Assembly: GCA_018806915.1 (NCBI GenBank)
Contig: JAGKQI010000104.1
Location: forward strand, 124,001-188,000
Source: Phytophthora colocasiae
Lineage: Eukaryota > Oomycota > Peronosporomycetes > Peronosporales > Peronosporaceae
Direction: 5' to 3'
Length of the DNA: 64,000 nt
The translations under genes and the position numbers were made by a program. Below the pieces are notes generated by a model that saw only the letters and a program-made list of their open reading frames with translations, was not told where the DNA came from and did no database searches. Every line of letters starts with the position of its first letter. Position 1 is the first letter of the stretch. This document shows, in pieces, positions 1 through 13,700 of the stretch.

Positions 1-657
1 GGGTGAAGTCCTCGTCGCCACTGTCATCAAAGTAGTCGCTATCTGTCGCGTTCGCTAGTCTCCTCTACCTCCACACTCCCAGCGTCTGCAGGGACGCGAG
101 CGTCTACAGGGCGAGCGGGAACACTACCGCTACAGGCAGCAGCAGAATCTCCAGACGCGTACGCAGCTAGATCCACCATGGTACCGGAACCGTTGTCAGG
201 TGATACACCTCGCTTAAATTTTTGAAAAGTGAAACGGGCCGTTTGCGAAGAAATTCGTATAGGTACGAAAAACAGTTGGTCAACTTCATGGCCGTTTATC
301 TCGAAAACGCCAAATGGTTGAGTATCATTTGGTCTCAAATCAGGATTTTAACCAAATCATTAACAACCAATCAACGCTGCCTAACACATCGCACGCATGT
401 TTCAAAATCAAGTAGACTTTGATATTATATTTTGTCCATTTATATATAAAATAGCAAGTGTCGCACTTGTTTTAGCTAAACCTTCAATAAATGATATAAG
501 TTGACTTGACTTTTCATCCTTATATTGTTATGGGTGCACCAGCTGGGGAAAATCTACTCGAAAATTGTGCGCTGTTAGAAAGGGAGAAAAAGCGGCCGTT
601 CATAGTGAAAAACCCGAACTGCCTGGCCGCGACTGACTCGCTGCTACCTCGGACACC
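1..657. other. No confident gene; possible repeat remnant
   Basis: No convincing gene was found here. On the minus strand a 99-codon frame (39-338) ends in an acidic stretch, and an aspartate/glutamate-rich reading continues in another frame to position 1, so it may be the decayed end of a longer coding sequence such as a transposon. Positions 420-515 are AT-rich and hold a possible AATAAA-like signal near 487. The 5' flank of the GH72 gene lies within about 540-657. I could not assign a family. Confidence 0.3.
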
Positions 658-2658
658 ATGACCGGACCAAGTTTCCTGCTGCTGGCCGCGCTGGTGGCTG
701 TCGCGCAGCTGCAGCACATGACAGCAAGTGCGGCCGTCGACGGTGTGATTGTCGTGCGCGGTAACAAACTCTACAACGCCAACACGGGCGAGCGTTTCTT
801 CATCAAAGGGGTGCGTTCGAACGGATTGAGAGGATAGGAAGGAGCCGAACGCTAACAGCAAAGCTCAGTTCGGCACGAAGAATGATGGGGAGGGACTAAT
901 ATCGTATTTTGCTCTGTAGTTGACTTACGAATACGCCGTTAGCGACGATTACTATGACAAGTACTCCAAGGCCGTTATCGAGGAGAACCTAGCGGGCCTC
1001 AAGTACAACACGCTGCGTCTGTACAACATTAATCCTACGTCTTCGTACAAGAAATTCATGACTGATATGGCCGCGCTCGGCGTCTATGTCATGGTCTCCG
1101 CCTCGCCGGATAATGATGCTTACTACGGCAAGTACCGCTACTCAACCATTACCAAGAAACTGAGCTGTTCTGGAAAAGTATCGTCGGGCGACGGTGCCAA
1201 AACTGTGGATCAGACAGAGACCTGCTATCCCGCTCTTCTACTTGAGTACGGCAAGAAGATCATCCAGAACTTTGCTCAATATGACAACACGCTCGCCGTC
1301 GTTGTGGCTAACGAAATCATGCAGGCGGATCTGACGGCCGCCTCGTGTGTTAAAGCCTACGTGTCCGACTTGAAGAACTGGATGACGGTCAACGGAAAGA
1401 AGATCCGAATTTTGCCGCTTGCTTACGCTGCCGCCGACAGTAGTAACGACGAGATCAGCAACGCCGATGACTACCACGTTATTAAGGTCCAGGGACTTCT
1501 GTGTGGAGACAAGATGACCAACGGCATGATGACGGAGAGTATTGATATCTACCTGATCAATGAGTACCGTTGGTGCCCGGACTCGACATTCGCAGAGGCG
1601 TACCAGCGCTACATCGACATGGCACAAGGTATCCCTATTGTTGTTGCTTTTGGTGAATATGGCTGTAAGACGTCGAAAGCTACTCCTCGTGATTGGGGAA
1701 TGGTTCCGTACATGTATCAAGAGCCTTCAAAGACCGAGAAGTTTACCGCTGTGTGGTCTGGTGGTCTGGCTTATTCCTACGGTGAAGCTAAGCTTGCCAC
1801 CGACTCACTGTTCCCTATGTTTACTGGTACGACCTGCGTGCTGCTCAGTTTTGTGATACTTTGAGTATTTGTGAACTAATGTTCGACGTCAACGTGTAGG
1901 TGGAAGCACGGACTTCCTGTCGACACCCAGTTCGAAGTCCTCGACAGATTACACTAACCTGAAGGCCATGTTCGCTAAGTACTCTGGCTACACGGACAGC
2001 GCTGAATGGACTGACAGCACCAAATGCTCGTGGAAGCCTACGGTGGAAACGAAGACTCAGTCAACCAACACGAAAGCAACTAAGTACGGTTGGATCGTGA
2101 GCAGTTGCTCAGCGAGCAACCTAAAGATCTCGAGCTCCGACTCATGGACTTGTTCCAGCCGCGAAGGTGTGGTCTGCACCGACAGTGGTGACACGTGTGA
2201 TGTGTCTCTGAGCAAGGCTGTTGGTACAACGCAAGAGGATATTTGCGGCTCGTATGAGGTCACCAGCGGTGGCGGCACATGCGAGTCCACATCCGATTGT
2301 GGCGGCAATGGCCAGTGCAAAGAATCGAACGGCACTAAGTCGTGCAGCTGTTTGTCGTGCTACACAGGTACCGACTGCAGCGTTAAGGATATTAGCTCTT
2401 GTGCGACCTTGAGCAGTTCAGACACGGCCCCTCAGACGATCTTCGTTGGTATCGGCGCATTCCTGGCCGTCATGGCGGTGGTCTTCATCGCCCTTGGCGT
2501 TGCTGCAGCCAAGAGGAAAGCTGGTAAGTCTTTCATTTGTGCCTTGATCTTTTCGCAATGCTCTAACGTTGTACTTTTCGTGCTTTTGCTTCCCAGAAAC
2601 AGACAGATTGGCGCAGCAAGTAAAGGCTGGAGGTAGCACGCAGGCAAGCTCTCTGTAA
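658..2658 (+). CDS. GH72 beta-1,3-glucanosyltransferase with EGF-like module and C-terminal transmembrane anchor
   Basis: Four exons, 658-810, 920-1826, 1900-2523 and 2597-2658, all with GT-AG introns and consistent phases, give about 581 aa. The first ~24 residues form a signal peptide. The GH72 core follows: FFIKG near 50, LRLYNINP, the acid/base glutamate in VVVANEIM (about E183) and the nucleophile glutamate in VAFGEYGC (about E297). GH72 enzymes cut and re-ligate beta-1,3-glucan chains at the outer membrane face to build the wall. A cysteine-rich region follows, then an EGF-like module (about 480-510, C-x-C-x-C spacing) and one membrane span (about 533-556) with a short basic and polar cytoplasmic tail. 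Fungal members usually carry a CBM43 module and a GPI signal; here an EGF-like module and a true membrane span take that place. The ATG at 658 was chosen because it opens the signal peptide. Family call is firm; exon ends are inferred from splice signals. Confidence 0.88.
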
Positions 2659-2846
2659 ATGCACTAGATTGGTGCTTAAACACGGTTCATGGTTTATTTG
2701 CCCTGCTAAGCTCTTGTCTTGACAGTAACCTGGTTAAATATTTCCTATATGTTCTGAGATAAGGGTTAATCATATCTGGGTTAATTTCAAAGCGCACCAG
2801 CCATTCGCTTTTTGTCTCAAAGACTACAGCACCGAAACTCGACACC

Positions 2847-4177
2847 ATGCCGCCGAAGGGAAAGAAGACCGAAGAGGTACGAAGCCACTTGCACTGCATA
2901 TGACCCATTAGCCCCCTCTTCTAATAGATGCTATGATATTAACCTCTTTTTCCAGCCCACGCGCACGTACCTGGGACGCCCTGGTAACAACGTGAAGATC
3001 GGAATTGTGGGCGTGCCCAACGTGGGCAAGAGCACCTTCTTTAACTGCCTGTCGAAGCTGCATATCCCCGCCGAGAACTTTCCCTTCTGCACCATCGACC
3101 CCAACGATGCTGTAGTGCCGCTGCCCGACCAGCGCTTCAACTGGCTCGTGGACAAGTACCAGCCCGCCAGCGTCGTACCCCCCGTCATCTCCATCACGGA
3201 CATTGCAGGTCTCGTTCGTGGCGCTGCTGACGGTGCTGGTCTGGGTAATGCCTTCCTGTCGCACATCCAGGCTGTGGACGCCATCTACCACATGGTGCGC
3301 GCCTTTGACTCCACTGAGGTGACCCACGTGGAGGGCAACGTGGACCCTGTGCGTGACATGAAGATTATTCAGGAGGAGCTGCGTCTTAAGGACATTGAGC
3401 GCGTTAAAAAGGAGTCGGTTGGTGTTAAGAAGCTTGCCGAGCGTGGTGTTGGTGGCAAGGAAAAGAAGCTCGAGTACGAGGCTCTGTGCAAGATCCAGGA
3501 GTGGCTTGAGTCGGGCAAGGACGTGTCCTTCGGCACTTGGACGGCTCAGGAGGTGGAGATCCTCAACACCATGCAGCTGCTGACGGCCAAGCCTGTTGTG
3601 TACCTCATTAACGTGAGCAAGCGCGACTACCTGCGTAAGGGCAACAAGTACCTGCCTAAGATCGCTGAGTACATCAAGGAGCGCGGTGGAAACGAGCCTG
3701 TTATTCCTCTCAGTTGCGAGTTCGAGCTCGAGTTACTCGACCTTGAGGCTGCTGGCCAGCTGGAGACGTACTTCAAGGAGAACCCGACGCACAAGTCAAT
3801 CCTGAACCGCGTGCTCCGCATGGGTTACCACGCTCTTGGTCTGATCCACTTCTTCACTGCCGGTAAGGACGAAGTGCGCGGCTGGACCATCCGCAAGGGT
3901 CGTATGGCACCCCAAGCTGCTGGTGTCATCCACACGGACTTCGAGAAGGGCTTCATCATGGCCGAAGTTCAGGCGTTCGCCGACCTGAAAGAGCGTAAGT
4001 TTGGATATCTATGTCGTTCTGTTGATTGTCCTTTGTCATTTTCTAACATGGGGATGCTGGCGTAATGTTACAGTGGGCACGGAAGAAGCTGTCAAGAAGG
4101 CTGGCAAGCTCAAACAGCAGGGCAAGAAGTACGAGGTGCAGGATGGCGACATTATTTTCTTCAAGTTCAACAACTAG
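2847..4177 (+). CDS. OLA1: OLA1/YchF-type Obg-like ATPase
   Basis: Three exons, 2847-2876, 2956-3994 and 4074-4177, encode about 390 aa, matching the usual size of eukaryotic OLA1. The first exon gives only [10 protein letters not shown]. Visible motifs are the P-loop GVPNVGKS (29-36), DIAGLVRGA (switch II), a central alpha-helical coiled region, and the C-terminal TGS-like domain ending in the family signature [10 protein letters not shown]. YchF/OLA1 proteins are cytosolic TRAFAC P-loop NTPases that prefer ATP and bind ribosomes in stress and translation control. The last exon restores the conserved C terminus that is lost if the reading frame is read straight through the second intron, which supports that splice. 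It lies 188 bp downstream of the GH72 gene on the same strand. Confidence 0.95.
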
Positions 4178-4762
4178 GCGGTCGAACTGCGCGTGGTGTT
4201 GAGTAAGTCAAGCATCCGTGGCGCCGAGGCCTCCCCTCTTGCGTTGAGCAGGCTGTGTTTTGTTGTTTGCCCGTTGCAGCACGTCTAGAGCATGCAGATC
4301 GAAGGGCGGCATTGCAGAGCATTCCGCAACGAAATAAAAGCATGTGCTTTGTCTTCAGGTGTGTCGAACAGGGAGTTATGCTGGAAGCTTGTGTTTTGCC
4401 TGGCAGGACTATCAGTAACGGATATGGTGAAGAGACAGCGATATCTTGGATCTGTGCTACCCGTCGCGCCTTTTGAATGGACTGACTGGTGTTTCTCTGT
4501 GTGTACTCTTCAGCCTTTTCTTGCTCGGTGGATGTTAAGAGAGACGAACGGTGGCAGTGCCCAGCAAAACCAAGGGAAGCTAAAAGCTGGAATCGTCGAG
4601 TTTCCGTCGCGAACGAAATTCCTCCGTGGCCAAGTCCCATACTAGGCATATCCCACCAAGGGCAAAGCTGGCATGGTGCGTCTCTCGGATCAGACATTCA
4701 CGATACTTACTAGTTGCTGAAAAGCTTTATTGAAAATGTGATACAACGTTCACTTTTGACAG
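4178..4762 (+). other. Intergenic stretch, probable 5' region of the dynein gene
   Basis: I see no conserved protein in the 585 bp between OLA1 and the first recognisable kelch exon of the dynein gene. An ATG at 4673-4675 is followed at once by GTGCG, and a pyrimidine-rich acceptor ends at 4762. A start codon sitting alone at the end of exon 1 would therefore join the first kelch exon in frame. Short frames here are on both strands and none resembles a known family. Confidence 0.4.
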
Positions 4763-7700
4763 CCGATCGGGTACGGATGCGAGCCGGAGCTAGCTTGGAT
4801 TGCACCAAAGCAGAATGGCGAGATTCCTGTCAAACGGTCGGGACATTCTTTCACGTTGAAGAGCTCAGAATCGGAGACTGCTGTCTACATGTTCGGTGGA
4901 TGCGATCACAAGTCACCCCCAGGACCCACAAATGAACTCTACCGACTGGACGTGTCAAATGGTATTAGTGCTATATGCCTGACCTCCCAATTGTAGGAAC
5001 GCCATTTTGACCCGATTAATGTTTTTTTTTCATGGTAGGATACACATGGTCCAAGATAATCAGCTTACAGAGTGACGAGGATGTGCCAGCGCCACGCTGG
5101 AGACATTCAGCTATTCTATTTGAGAAGAATATTATCATCTTCGGAGGCTTCGCAGCCGAAAAGAGGATGAACGATCTCTGGCTCTTCAACACCGAGTTAA
5201 AGGTGTGGGAGCAGAAATATGCACAGGGCTTCTGGGAGGGGCTGCCGCAGTGCCGTGGTGCACACAGTGCCACACTTGTTGGTGAGAAAATGTACGTGTT
5301 TGGAGGCTACGGCGGCAATGGCTTTGGCCGAACGGACTTCAATGATCTTCACGCTTTGGACTTGCACTCGTTTAAGTGGCATGAAATTCAAACTGAAGGG
5401 GAAAAACCCGAGCCACGCTCAGGACATCAAACGTGTTTAGTGAAGGGGCAGTTGCTGGTTATCGGTGGGTGGAACAGCTTCAAGCAGTTCCAGGACATCT
5501 TTGTGTTTGATTTGCCTACCACTACCTGGAGTTTGCTGAGTACGCCATTGAATTCTCCTATTTGGAACCACACGTGTGTGAGCGTTGCAGCTGTACCTCA
5601 CTGGAAGATCTTCCTATTTGGTGGTAACAGTGGAGATTTGGCCGAGTCTGGAACTGCTCAGGGGGCATATCTGAATAGCACTACTGTGCTGGACACCGGT
5701 AGTATGGTGTGGTTGAATCCACCGGTGAAAGGAGAACTCCCCAAGGCACGAGCTGATACTGCCATGGTATTTGATGGCAATACCAACCACTTGATCTTCT
5801 TCGGAGGGTGGGCGAATCGATGGTACAACGATTTGCACGTTCTTAATGCGAGCGAGATTGTCGGACCTCCGTACTCCATTTCATCGATCGAGCCGAAGCA
5901 AGGACCGATCACAGGTAACGCGAGGGTTAAAGTCACTGGTTTCAATTTTACAGGCCAGAACGCAACTCTGCGATTCGCGGTTGCGAAAGGTTCGGTCGAT
6001 GTCACTGGAGCTGTACTCAGCCCTACCGTTCTCCAGGCTACAGCTCCCAGTTTTGAGAAGTTTGGGGCGTTAACTTCAGAGGTTCGAGTGTCGTTAAGTG
6101 GAGGCATGTACACCAACGTAGCCACATCTTTCCGGTTCCATTCAGTTACTACAGCGCCCAAGTCACTAGCGTTTGGCCCGTGTTTAATTGCTGCTCTCAG
6201 CGATAACTGTTTGGCAGAGCTACCCACGACATTTATCATCCAGTCTCGGGACAAAGACGATAATCCTCGGGATTGCGGTGGTGATGAGTTCACAATCACT
6301 CTCAAGTTCTGTGATGACCCCCAAGCAGAAGAGGAGCAGGTTACGTCCATCGTCGACAAGAACGATGGTACATACGTGGTAACGTTTACGCCAGCCAGAG
6401 CAGGGAAGTACGAGATCTCGGTGGACTTTACAGGCACCTTTAATGGTGTCGCTGGTCCTATTCGTGGCTCACCGTTCGCTGCGGAGTTCCAACCTCCTTC
6501 GGATGATAACAAAACAAAATGCCTACCTCCTCTTGCTACACAGAAGGACTTCGATTCGCCAGAGCTGATTAGACGTGTGATGGCTACGATGAACAAGCGC
6601 AACGGAGAATTCCGTCGCATTCTTGTGGATTTGAGGAAGGATATCCCTAGCAACGACACCGATGGTCTGGACACTTTACGGAAGATGAAAGAAATTATTC
6701 GTAAGCTTGAGACGGACAAGAACACGAACCATTTAATCCTGGACCAAGTACGACAGCTTTTCTTCAACATCAAGCAGAGTGGCGGCCATGTCGACAAGGA
6801 GCTGGTGGAAATCGAGAACATGGAGAAGCTTTTCATCGATGTCGAGAAGCAAATCCCAGTGACTGAGAAACGCACCCAAGAACCTACTCGGATCTTCAGC
6901 GAGAAGACGGAAGAGAAGATCGTCGCATATGAAAAGATGATCGCGCAGAAGGTGGAGACACTCAAGACACTGGATTTCTGGTCGTCTAAACTGGAGCCTG
7001 ACAAGGGCCTGGAAAAGATCGAGAGCTATCTTGTCGACTGGAACATGGAGATGAAGAAATGCGAGGAAAATACCAAGTTGTGTTCCATTTTCGGGTTCCC
7101 CCAGCTAATGAATGAGTCACTTCGTATGATGGGACTCATGCGCGCCGATGCTGATGCGATGAAGACTGTTTGGGCAATTATTAAGCGTGCAAAAGAATTT
7201 TTCAAAGCTACTCAAGACATTTTGTTCAAGGAAGTGGACGTTAACGCGCTGCAAATTGAAGTGCAATCGGCCTTAAAAGAGTTGAAGAAAATCCCTAAAG
7301 GAATCCAATGGAGTGACGCGTACACTTCAATTTTGAAGGAGTGCCAAGCGTTTGACAAGACTCATCCACTCATCCGTTGCGTGTCGTCCAGTTATATGCG
7401 TCCAAGACACTGGAAGCGTATCATGGCTCACACAGGAGAATTCCCAACGCCAGACGAAGACCCAGACCAAAAGCTGTCACTGATTCTGAGCAAAAATCTT
7501 TTCAACTTCAGTTCGGACATCAACGAAATCTGCTATGAAGCAGAGAAGGAGCAAGAGCTCGAGCTTCGACTGATCGAACTGGAGGCGTTATGGGCTGAAG
7601 TAAACTGGGAAATGACGCCTTACAACCCTGGTGCCGCAGAAGAAGACATTATTCCCCTTCTTAAAGTGTCTGAGGAGAACTTCGAGCTACTTGAAACCCA

Positions 7701-10700
7701 TCAAATCGATGTTCAAGGTATGAGTGCTTCCCCGTATCAATCGGAATTTGAGCCACGCGTTGCAAAACTTCAGATCGGCCTTTCATCGATTAATGAAGTT
7801 GTGCTTTTACTGGGCGACATCCAGCGATCGTGGAGCTACTTAGAGCCACTATTTATTCAGTCCGAAGAGGTGAAAAAGCAGTTGCCGGAGCTGACGTCCG
7901 ACTTCGAAGACATCGATAGAGAAGTTCGTCAGATCTTAAAAACGGCGTGGAAAACCCTTAACGTACAGGAAGCATGTACCGAGGCTGGACTCATCAAGCG
8001 ACTGGAAGTTATTGTGGAAAAGCTGGAGCTGTGCAAGCACCGCCTCAAGGAGTTTCTTGACGGACGTCGTCGCCAGTTCCCTCGTTTCTACTTCATGTCC
8101 GAAGCAGATTTACTTGATATCCTATCGAACGGATCTCACCCTGATCGCCTCATGCCTCACTGCTCCAAGATCTACCTGGCTACTAAGACACTCACTTTGG
8201 TGGATCGAGGACCAGGGGAACGGCAGGTTGCTACGTCTTTTGTAGCTGGAGTAGGCCACGAGATTGTGGATTTCTTTGAACCCCCTATCCTGGAAGGAGA
8301 GGCAGAGATTTACCTCGAGACAATCATGCGTGCGATGAGATTGACGCTGTTCAAGCACATCGAACGCTCATTGGTAGCGTATACTGAAATGCCGCGTGTG
8401 GAGTGGATCAACTTCAAAGATGATACAAACAAGCCCATGGATGCAGCGCAGATCATCTTGCTTGCGGCTGGAGTGCACTACGTTCAAGAAGTGGAGCGTG
8501 CGTTCCGTGCAATCCAGAGCGGTGAGAAGGATGCTCTGAAGAACTACAACAAAATGCAAGAGAAACAGCTGGAAGACCTGATCAAACTTACACAAAGTAA
8601 CATTTCGTATGCAGAACGACAGCGTGTGATGGTCTTGATTACAATGGATGCTCACGGTCGAGATATCGTGGCCAACATGATCCGAGCCGGAGTGGAAGAG
8701 GCCACTCATTTCCAGTGGCAGTCCCAGCTCAAACACTACTTCTCTCCTGCAGCTGGAAGTTTCCTGAAGCGAGATAGCACCTTCCGTGGAGCGAACAATG
8801 CTAGAGCGCAGATCCTCATCTGTGACGCTGGAATTCCGTACGACTACGAGTATCTTGGCAATGGTCCGCGACTTGTGATCACTCCGCTGACGGATCGAAT
8901 TTACGTGACTGCCACTCAAGCTCTAAATTTGCAGATGGGGTGTGCTCCTGCTGGCCCCGCTGGTACTGGTAAAACGGAAACAACAAAGGATTTAGCGAAT
9001 GCTCTCGGAAAAGTCTGCTACGTGTTTAACTGCTCCCCCGAGATGGATTTCAAAAGCCTTGGCAACATTTTCAAAGGCCTGGCGTCGTCCGGTTCATGGG
9101 GTTGCTTCGACGAGTTCAACCGACTGGTGCCAGAGGTGCTTTCGGTTTGTTCTGTTCAGTTTAAAGCCGTGTGCGATGCTTGCAAAGCCGATGATGAACG
9201 ATTTATCCTGGAGAATGACGAGGTGATGCTGGACCCGACAGTCGGTGCGTTTATCACGATGAACCCTGGTTATCTGGGACGCTCCGAGCTCCCTGAAGGT
9301 CTGAAGGCACTATTCCGCCCCATGACTGTCATGGTACCTGATCTGGTGTTGATCTGTGAAAATATGCTCATGGCTGAAGGATTTACACAAGCTAAGATCT
9401 TGGCTTCGAAGTTTTACGGTCTATATTCCCTGCTTGGGCAGCTGCTGTCGAAACAACTCCACTATGACTGGGGGCTTCGAGCGGTTAAGAGTGTGTTGTG
9501 TGTTGCTGGTGCTTTCAAGCGTGCTGAGCCGGATATCCCCGAAACGGACCTTCTTATGCGTGCACTGCGAGATTTTAATATCCCGAAGATCGTAGCGGAA
9601 GATATGGTGGTCTTTTTTGGTCTTCTTGGTGATCTGTTTCCCCGTGACAGTCCCAATGTGGACGTCCGCAATGATCCTCCTCGCAAGCGGGACATGGAGC
9701 TTGAATCTATGGTACAAGGCGCTTCGGAAGCTATCGGTAACACCCCTCGCCCTGAGTTTATGTTGAAGGTTGTACAACTATCAGAGCTGTTGGCAATTCG
9801 CCACTGCGTTTTCGTCATGGGCCCTCCAGCCTCCGGTAAAACGGAGACGTGGAAGACATTACGAAAAGCGCGTGAAATCATGGGCACGCCAATGGAAGTG
9901 CAGGACTTAAACCCTAAGTCTGTGAGTACGAACGAATTATATGGATACATTGTACTGAAAACACGAGAGTGGAAAGATGGCTTGCTATCGCGTATTATGC
10001 GAGATCTTGGCTCCCGACGTCGGGATAATGGCGATGAAGATAATAACCCAAAGTGGATCATTCTAGACGGAGATCTCGATGCTAACTGGATTGAATCTAT
10101 GAACTCTGTGATGGATGATAACCGAATGCTGACGCTAGCCTCGAATGAGCGGATTCCACTGAAAGTTCACATGCGAATGATCTTTGAAATCCGGGATCTA
10201 GTGTACGCTACGCCGGCCACAGTGTCTCGAGCTGGTATCCTATACATTTCAACATCGGAAGGCTACCAGTGGCGCTGCTTGATTGATAGCTGGTTGGATC
10301 GACACTGTCAGCAGCCTGTTGACCACCGGTTAAGAAACATGATGTTTACTCCGGATACTCGTGCCAAATTCCAGGGGCTTTTCGACCAGTATGTGGAGGC
10401 AACGCTAAGATTTTTCCGGAAGAAACTTGTTCCAGTGGTGCCGGTGGAGGAGACGACGCTAGTGACCAACTTGTTGAACATGATTGACTGTTTGTTGACA
10501 CCTCAAGTACTGGAAGATTACACTGTGATGCAAAACTCCTTTGTATTCTGCTGTGTGTGGTCCTTTGGGTCCATCCTCACTATGAGTGACGATGGTACGG
10601 ACTATTCGGCAGAGTTTAGCAACTGGTGGAAGAACCAGTGGAAGGATGTCAAGCTGGTGGCTTCCGCTAGTAACACCGTGTTCGACTTCTGGCTGGATCC

Positions 10701-13700
10701 GGAGACTTCTAAGTTCAATTCCTGGTCAAAGAGTCCGTACTTCTACACGGAGACGTACGTGTCTCCAAGCCCCATTAACCAGATCACTGTTCCTACGACG
10801 GAGACTGCTTCCATTGCATTCTGGCTTGAGAATCTTATCTCAAAGAATGTGCCGGTGATGGTGTGTGGACCTGCAGGTACGGGCAAGACGCAGAACATCA
10901 TGGGTATGTTGAAAAAGCTCAGTAAGGACGAAGCCACGGCAGCTTTCCGCTACTGCACTATCAATTTCAACTTTTATACTACGAGCGCCATCTTACAGCA
11001 GACTATGTTCGGGCAATTGGAGCGAAAAACTGGCATCAATCTGGGTCCACCTGGCAAAGCCAAACTCATCTACTTCATGGATGATCTCAATCTTCCAGAA
11101 GTGGATCCATACAACACGCAGAGCGCTATTTCTTTGTTGAGGCAGGTGATGGAATATAAGCATTGGTTCGACCGTGTAAAGCTCCAGCCTCAGAATATTC
11201 TGAACACGCAGGTGGTGTCTGGTATGAACCCCACGGCCGGCTCGTTCCTGGTTGATCCACGACTCCAACGTCACTTCTGTACCTTTGCCATGGGTATGCC
11301 TGAAGCCCCAAGCTTAGTCACAATTTACGAGACGTTCCTCGGTGGGCATTTGTCGAGTTTCGCTGACGAATTAAGCAACTCGCAGTTCTCGAATGCACTG
11401 ATCAAGGCTGCACTGAGTCTTCACGCTAGTGTTGTGAGCACGTTCCGAAAAACTGCGGCCAACTTTCACTACGAGTTTAATGTCCGTCATTTGTCCAATG
11501 TATTTCAAGGACTGATCGCGTCCAAGAAAGACCGCTTCAACAGCCAGGAGAAGTTTGTCTTGCTTTGGCTACACGAAAGTGAACGGGTGTACGGTGACCG
11601 ACTTGTGTGCAAGGCTGACATCGAGAAATACAACCAACTCGTACAGATGCAAGTGAAGAAATCATTCGCGTCCTGTAATACGAGTCGGTACTATGCAGCT
11701 GAGAACTCGTGGCCACTGATCTTTTGCCACTTTACAAAAGATGGAGACAGCGAGTACGATCAGATCATGGGCACAAACCTGGATGACCTCAAAATGAACC
11801 TACAAGTCCAATTGCGAGAGTACAACAACAACGAAAACAATACGGCCATGCAGTTGGACCTGTTCGATGATGCAGTCAAGCACGTGGCGCGTATCGTTCG
11901 AATCTTGAGGAACGAGAGTGGCCACGCACTGCTCGTTGGTGTGGGAGGCAGTGGTAAACGTTCATTGGCACGCTTAGCCTCGCATATTTGTGGTTACACT
12001 GTTCGGCAAATTACAATCAGCTCCAAGTACGGAGAGAATGAATTCAAAGAAGACTTACGTAAGATGCACATGGCTGTGGTGGAGATGCTGTCCCGTAACG
12101 AAGAAGATGGAGGTGTGGTGTTCATGCTTACAGACTCACAGATCACCAACGAGAAGTTCCTCATCTACTTGAACGATCTGCTTGCTTCGGGTGAGATTCC
12201 GGACCTCTTTGCGATGGAAGATATGGATAATATCGTCAATTTACTGTCCCCTGTAGCCGGTACGAAAGACCGGAAGGAAGTCATCAAGTTCTTCCAAGCT
12301 GAGATTCGCAAGCGTCTGCACTTGTGCTTGTGCTTTTCACCTGTTGGAGATGATTTCCGTAATCGGGCGAGGAAGTTCCCTGCGCTTGTGAACTGTACAG
12401 TTATTGATTGGTTCCAGCCGTGGCCAAAGGAAGCTTTGCTCTCTGTCGGTCGCGAAAAGCTCAAAGAGATTGGAGATTTACTTGGGTCAGAGGAATCGCG
12501 TGCTGGTATTGAGAAGTTCATGCCGTTTTCGTTCCAGTCAGTGAATATCTGCGCGGAGCGGTTCTTCCAAGTGGAGCGCCGACACGTGTACACAACACCC
12601 AAGTCATATCTGGAATTGCTTCAGCTGTACAAGAAAATCTTGCGGAAAAAAGTGGAAGAGTATGCTGCAGCTATTGATCGACTTGAGAAAGGTTTGCAGA
12701 AGCTCAAAGAGACGGGGGATACCGTGTCACGGCTTGAAGTGGAGTTGAAGGTCATTCTTGAGGCTGCTGAAGACAAGAAAGCAGTAGCATCTGGTATTGC
12801 CGAGGCTGTGAATAAAGAGAAAGCCAATGTTGAAACAGAAAGTAAGAAGGCCGGCGACGAAGCTGCCAAGTGTGCAATCATCCAGACAGAAGTGACAGAG
12901 AAACAGCGGTCTACGCAGGAGGATCTGGCCAAGGCCGAGCCTGCTGTCGAGCAAGCTATGGCTGCTCTCGACTCGCTGAACAAGAAGGATCTGGGCGAAT
13001 GTAAGACCATGTCGAAGCCTCCTGCTGGTGTAGACGACGTGTTCTCAGCTACGATGGTCCTACTAGCTGGAGTGCATCCGAACGTTCAGGTCACGAAGAC
13101 TGGAAAAGTGAAGGACGTCAAGTGGGATACTGTGAAGAAGCAGCTACTTGGTAATATCCCTGAGTATATCGACTATCTTGTTGGCTTTAAGCAAGTGGTG
13201 GACGATGGTAAGGTTCCTCCTATGAACTGGAAAGAGGTGCGCGTGTTCTTGGAGATGGAACACTTCAACTATGACACGATCCTTACAAAGAACAAGGCCG
13301 CTGCAGGTTTGTGTTCGTGGGTTATTAACATCGTCATGTACTACGACATCGTCATCACTGTCGAGCCGAAGCGTCAAGCCTTAGCTGCTGCCAATCTCGA
13401 GTTGGAGTCTGCTAATGCTCGTCTCGCTGAGGTCACAGCTCTTGTTGCCGATCTACAGGCAAAACTTGATAAGCTTCTGGCCGAAGCCGCAGCAGCAGAG
13501 AAGGAGAAGGAAGATGCCATCAACGCTGTGGAGACAGGAAACCGCAAGATGAAGCTTGCTGGTACTCTGACGAACGATTTGTCGAGCGAAAACGTCCGAT
13601 GGGGGATCAACGTGTTGCAACTCCAAAAGGAGAAGGATCTATTGGTGGGCGATGTGCTACTTGCTTCAGCCTTTATCTCCTACATTGGTCCGTTCACCAA

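Noticed and set aside
4255..4935. Several 70-117 codon plus-strand frames after OLA1
   Set aside because: No motifs, frames overlap one another, and one covers the real first kelch exon in the wrong frame.
5658..7004. 448-codon minus-strand open frame
   Set aside because: It lies antisense to the kelch/filamin part of the dynein gene, has no recognisable domain and is a codon-bias shadow of the real frame.
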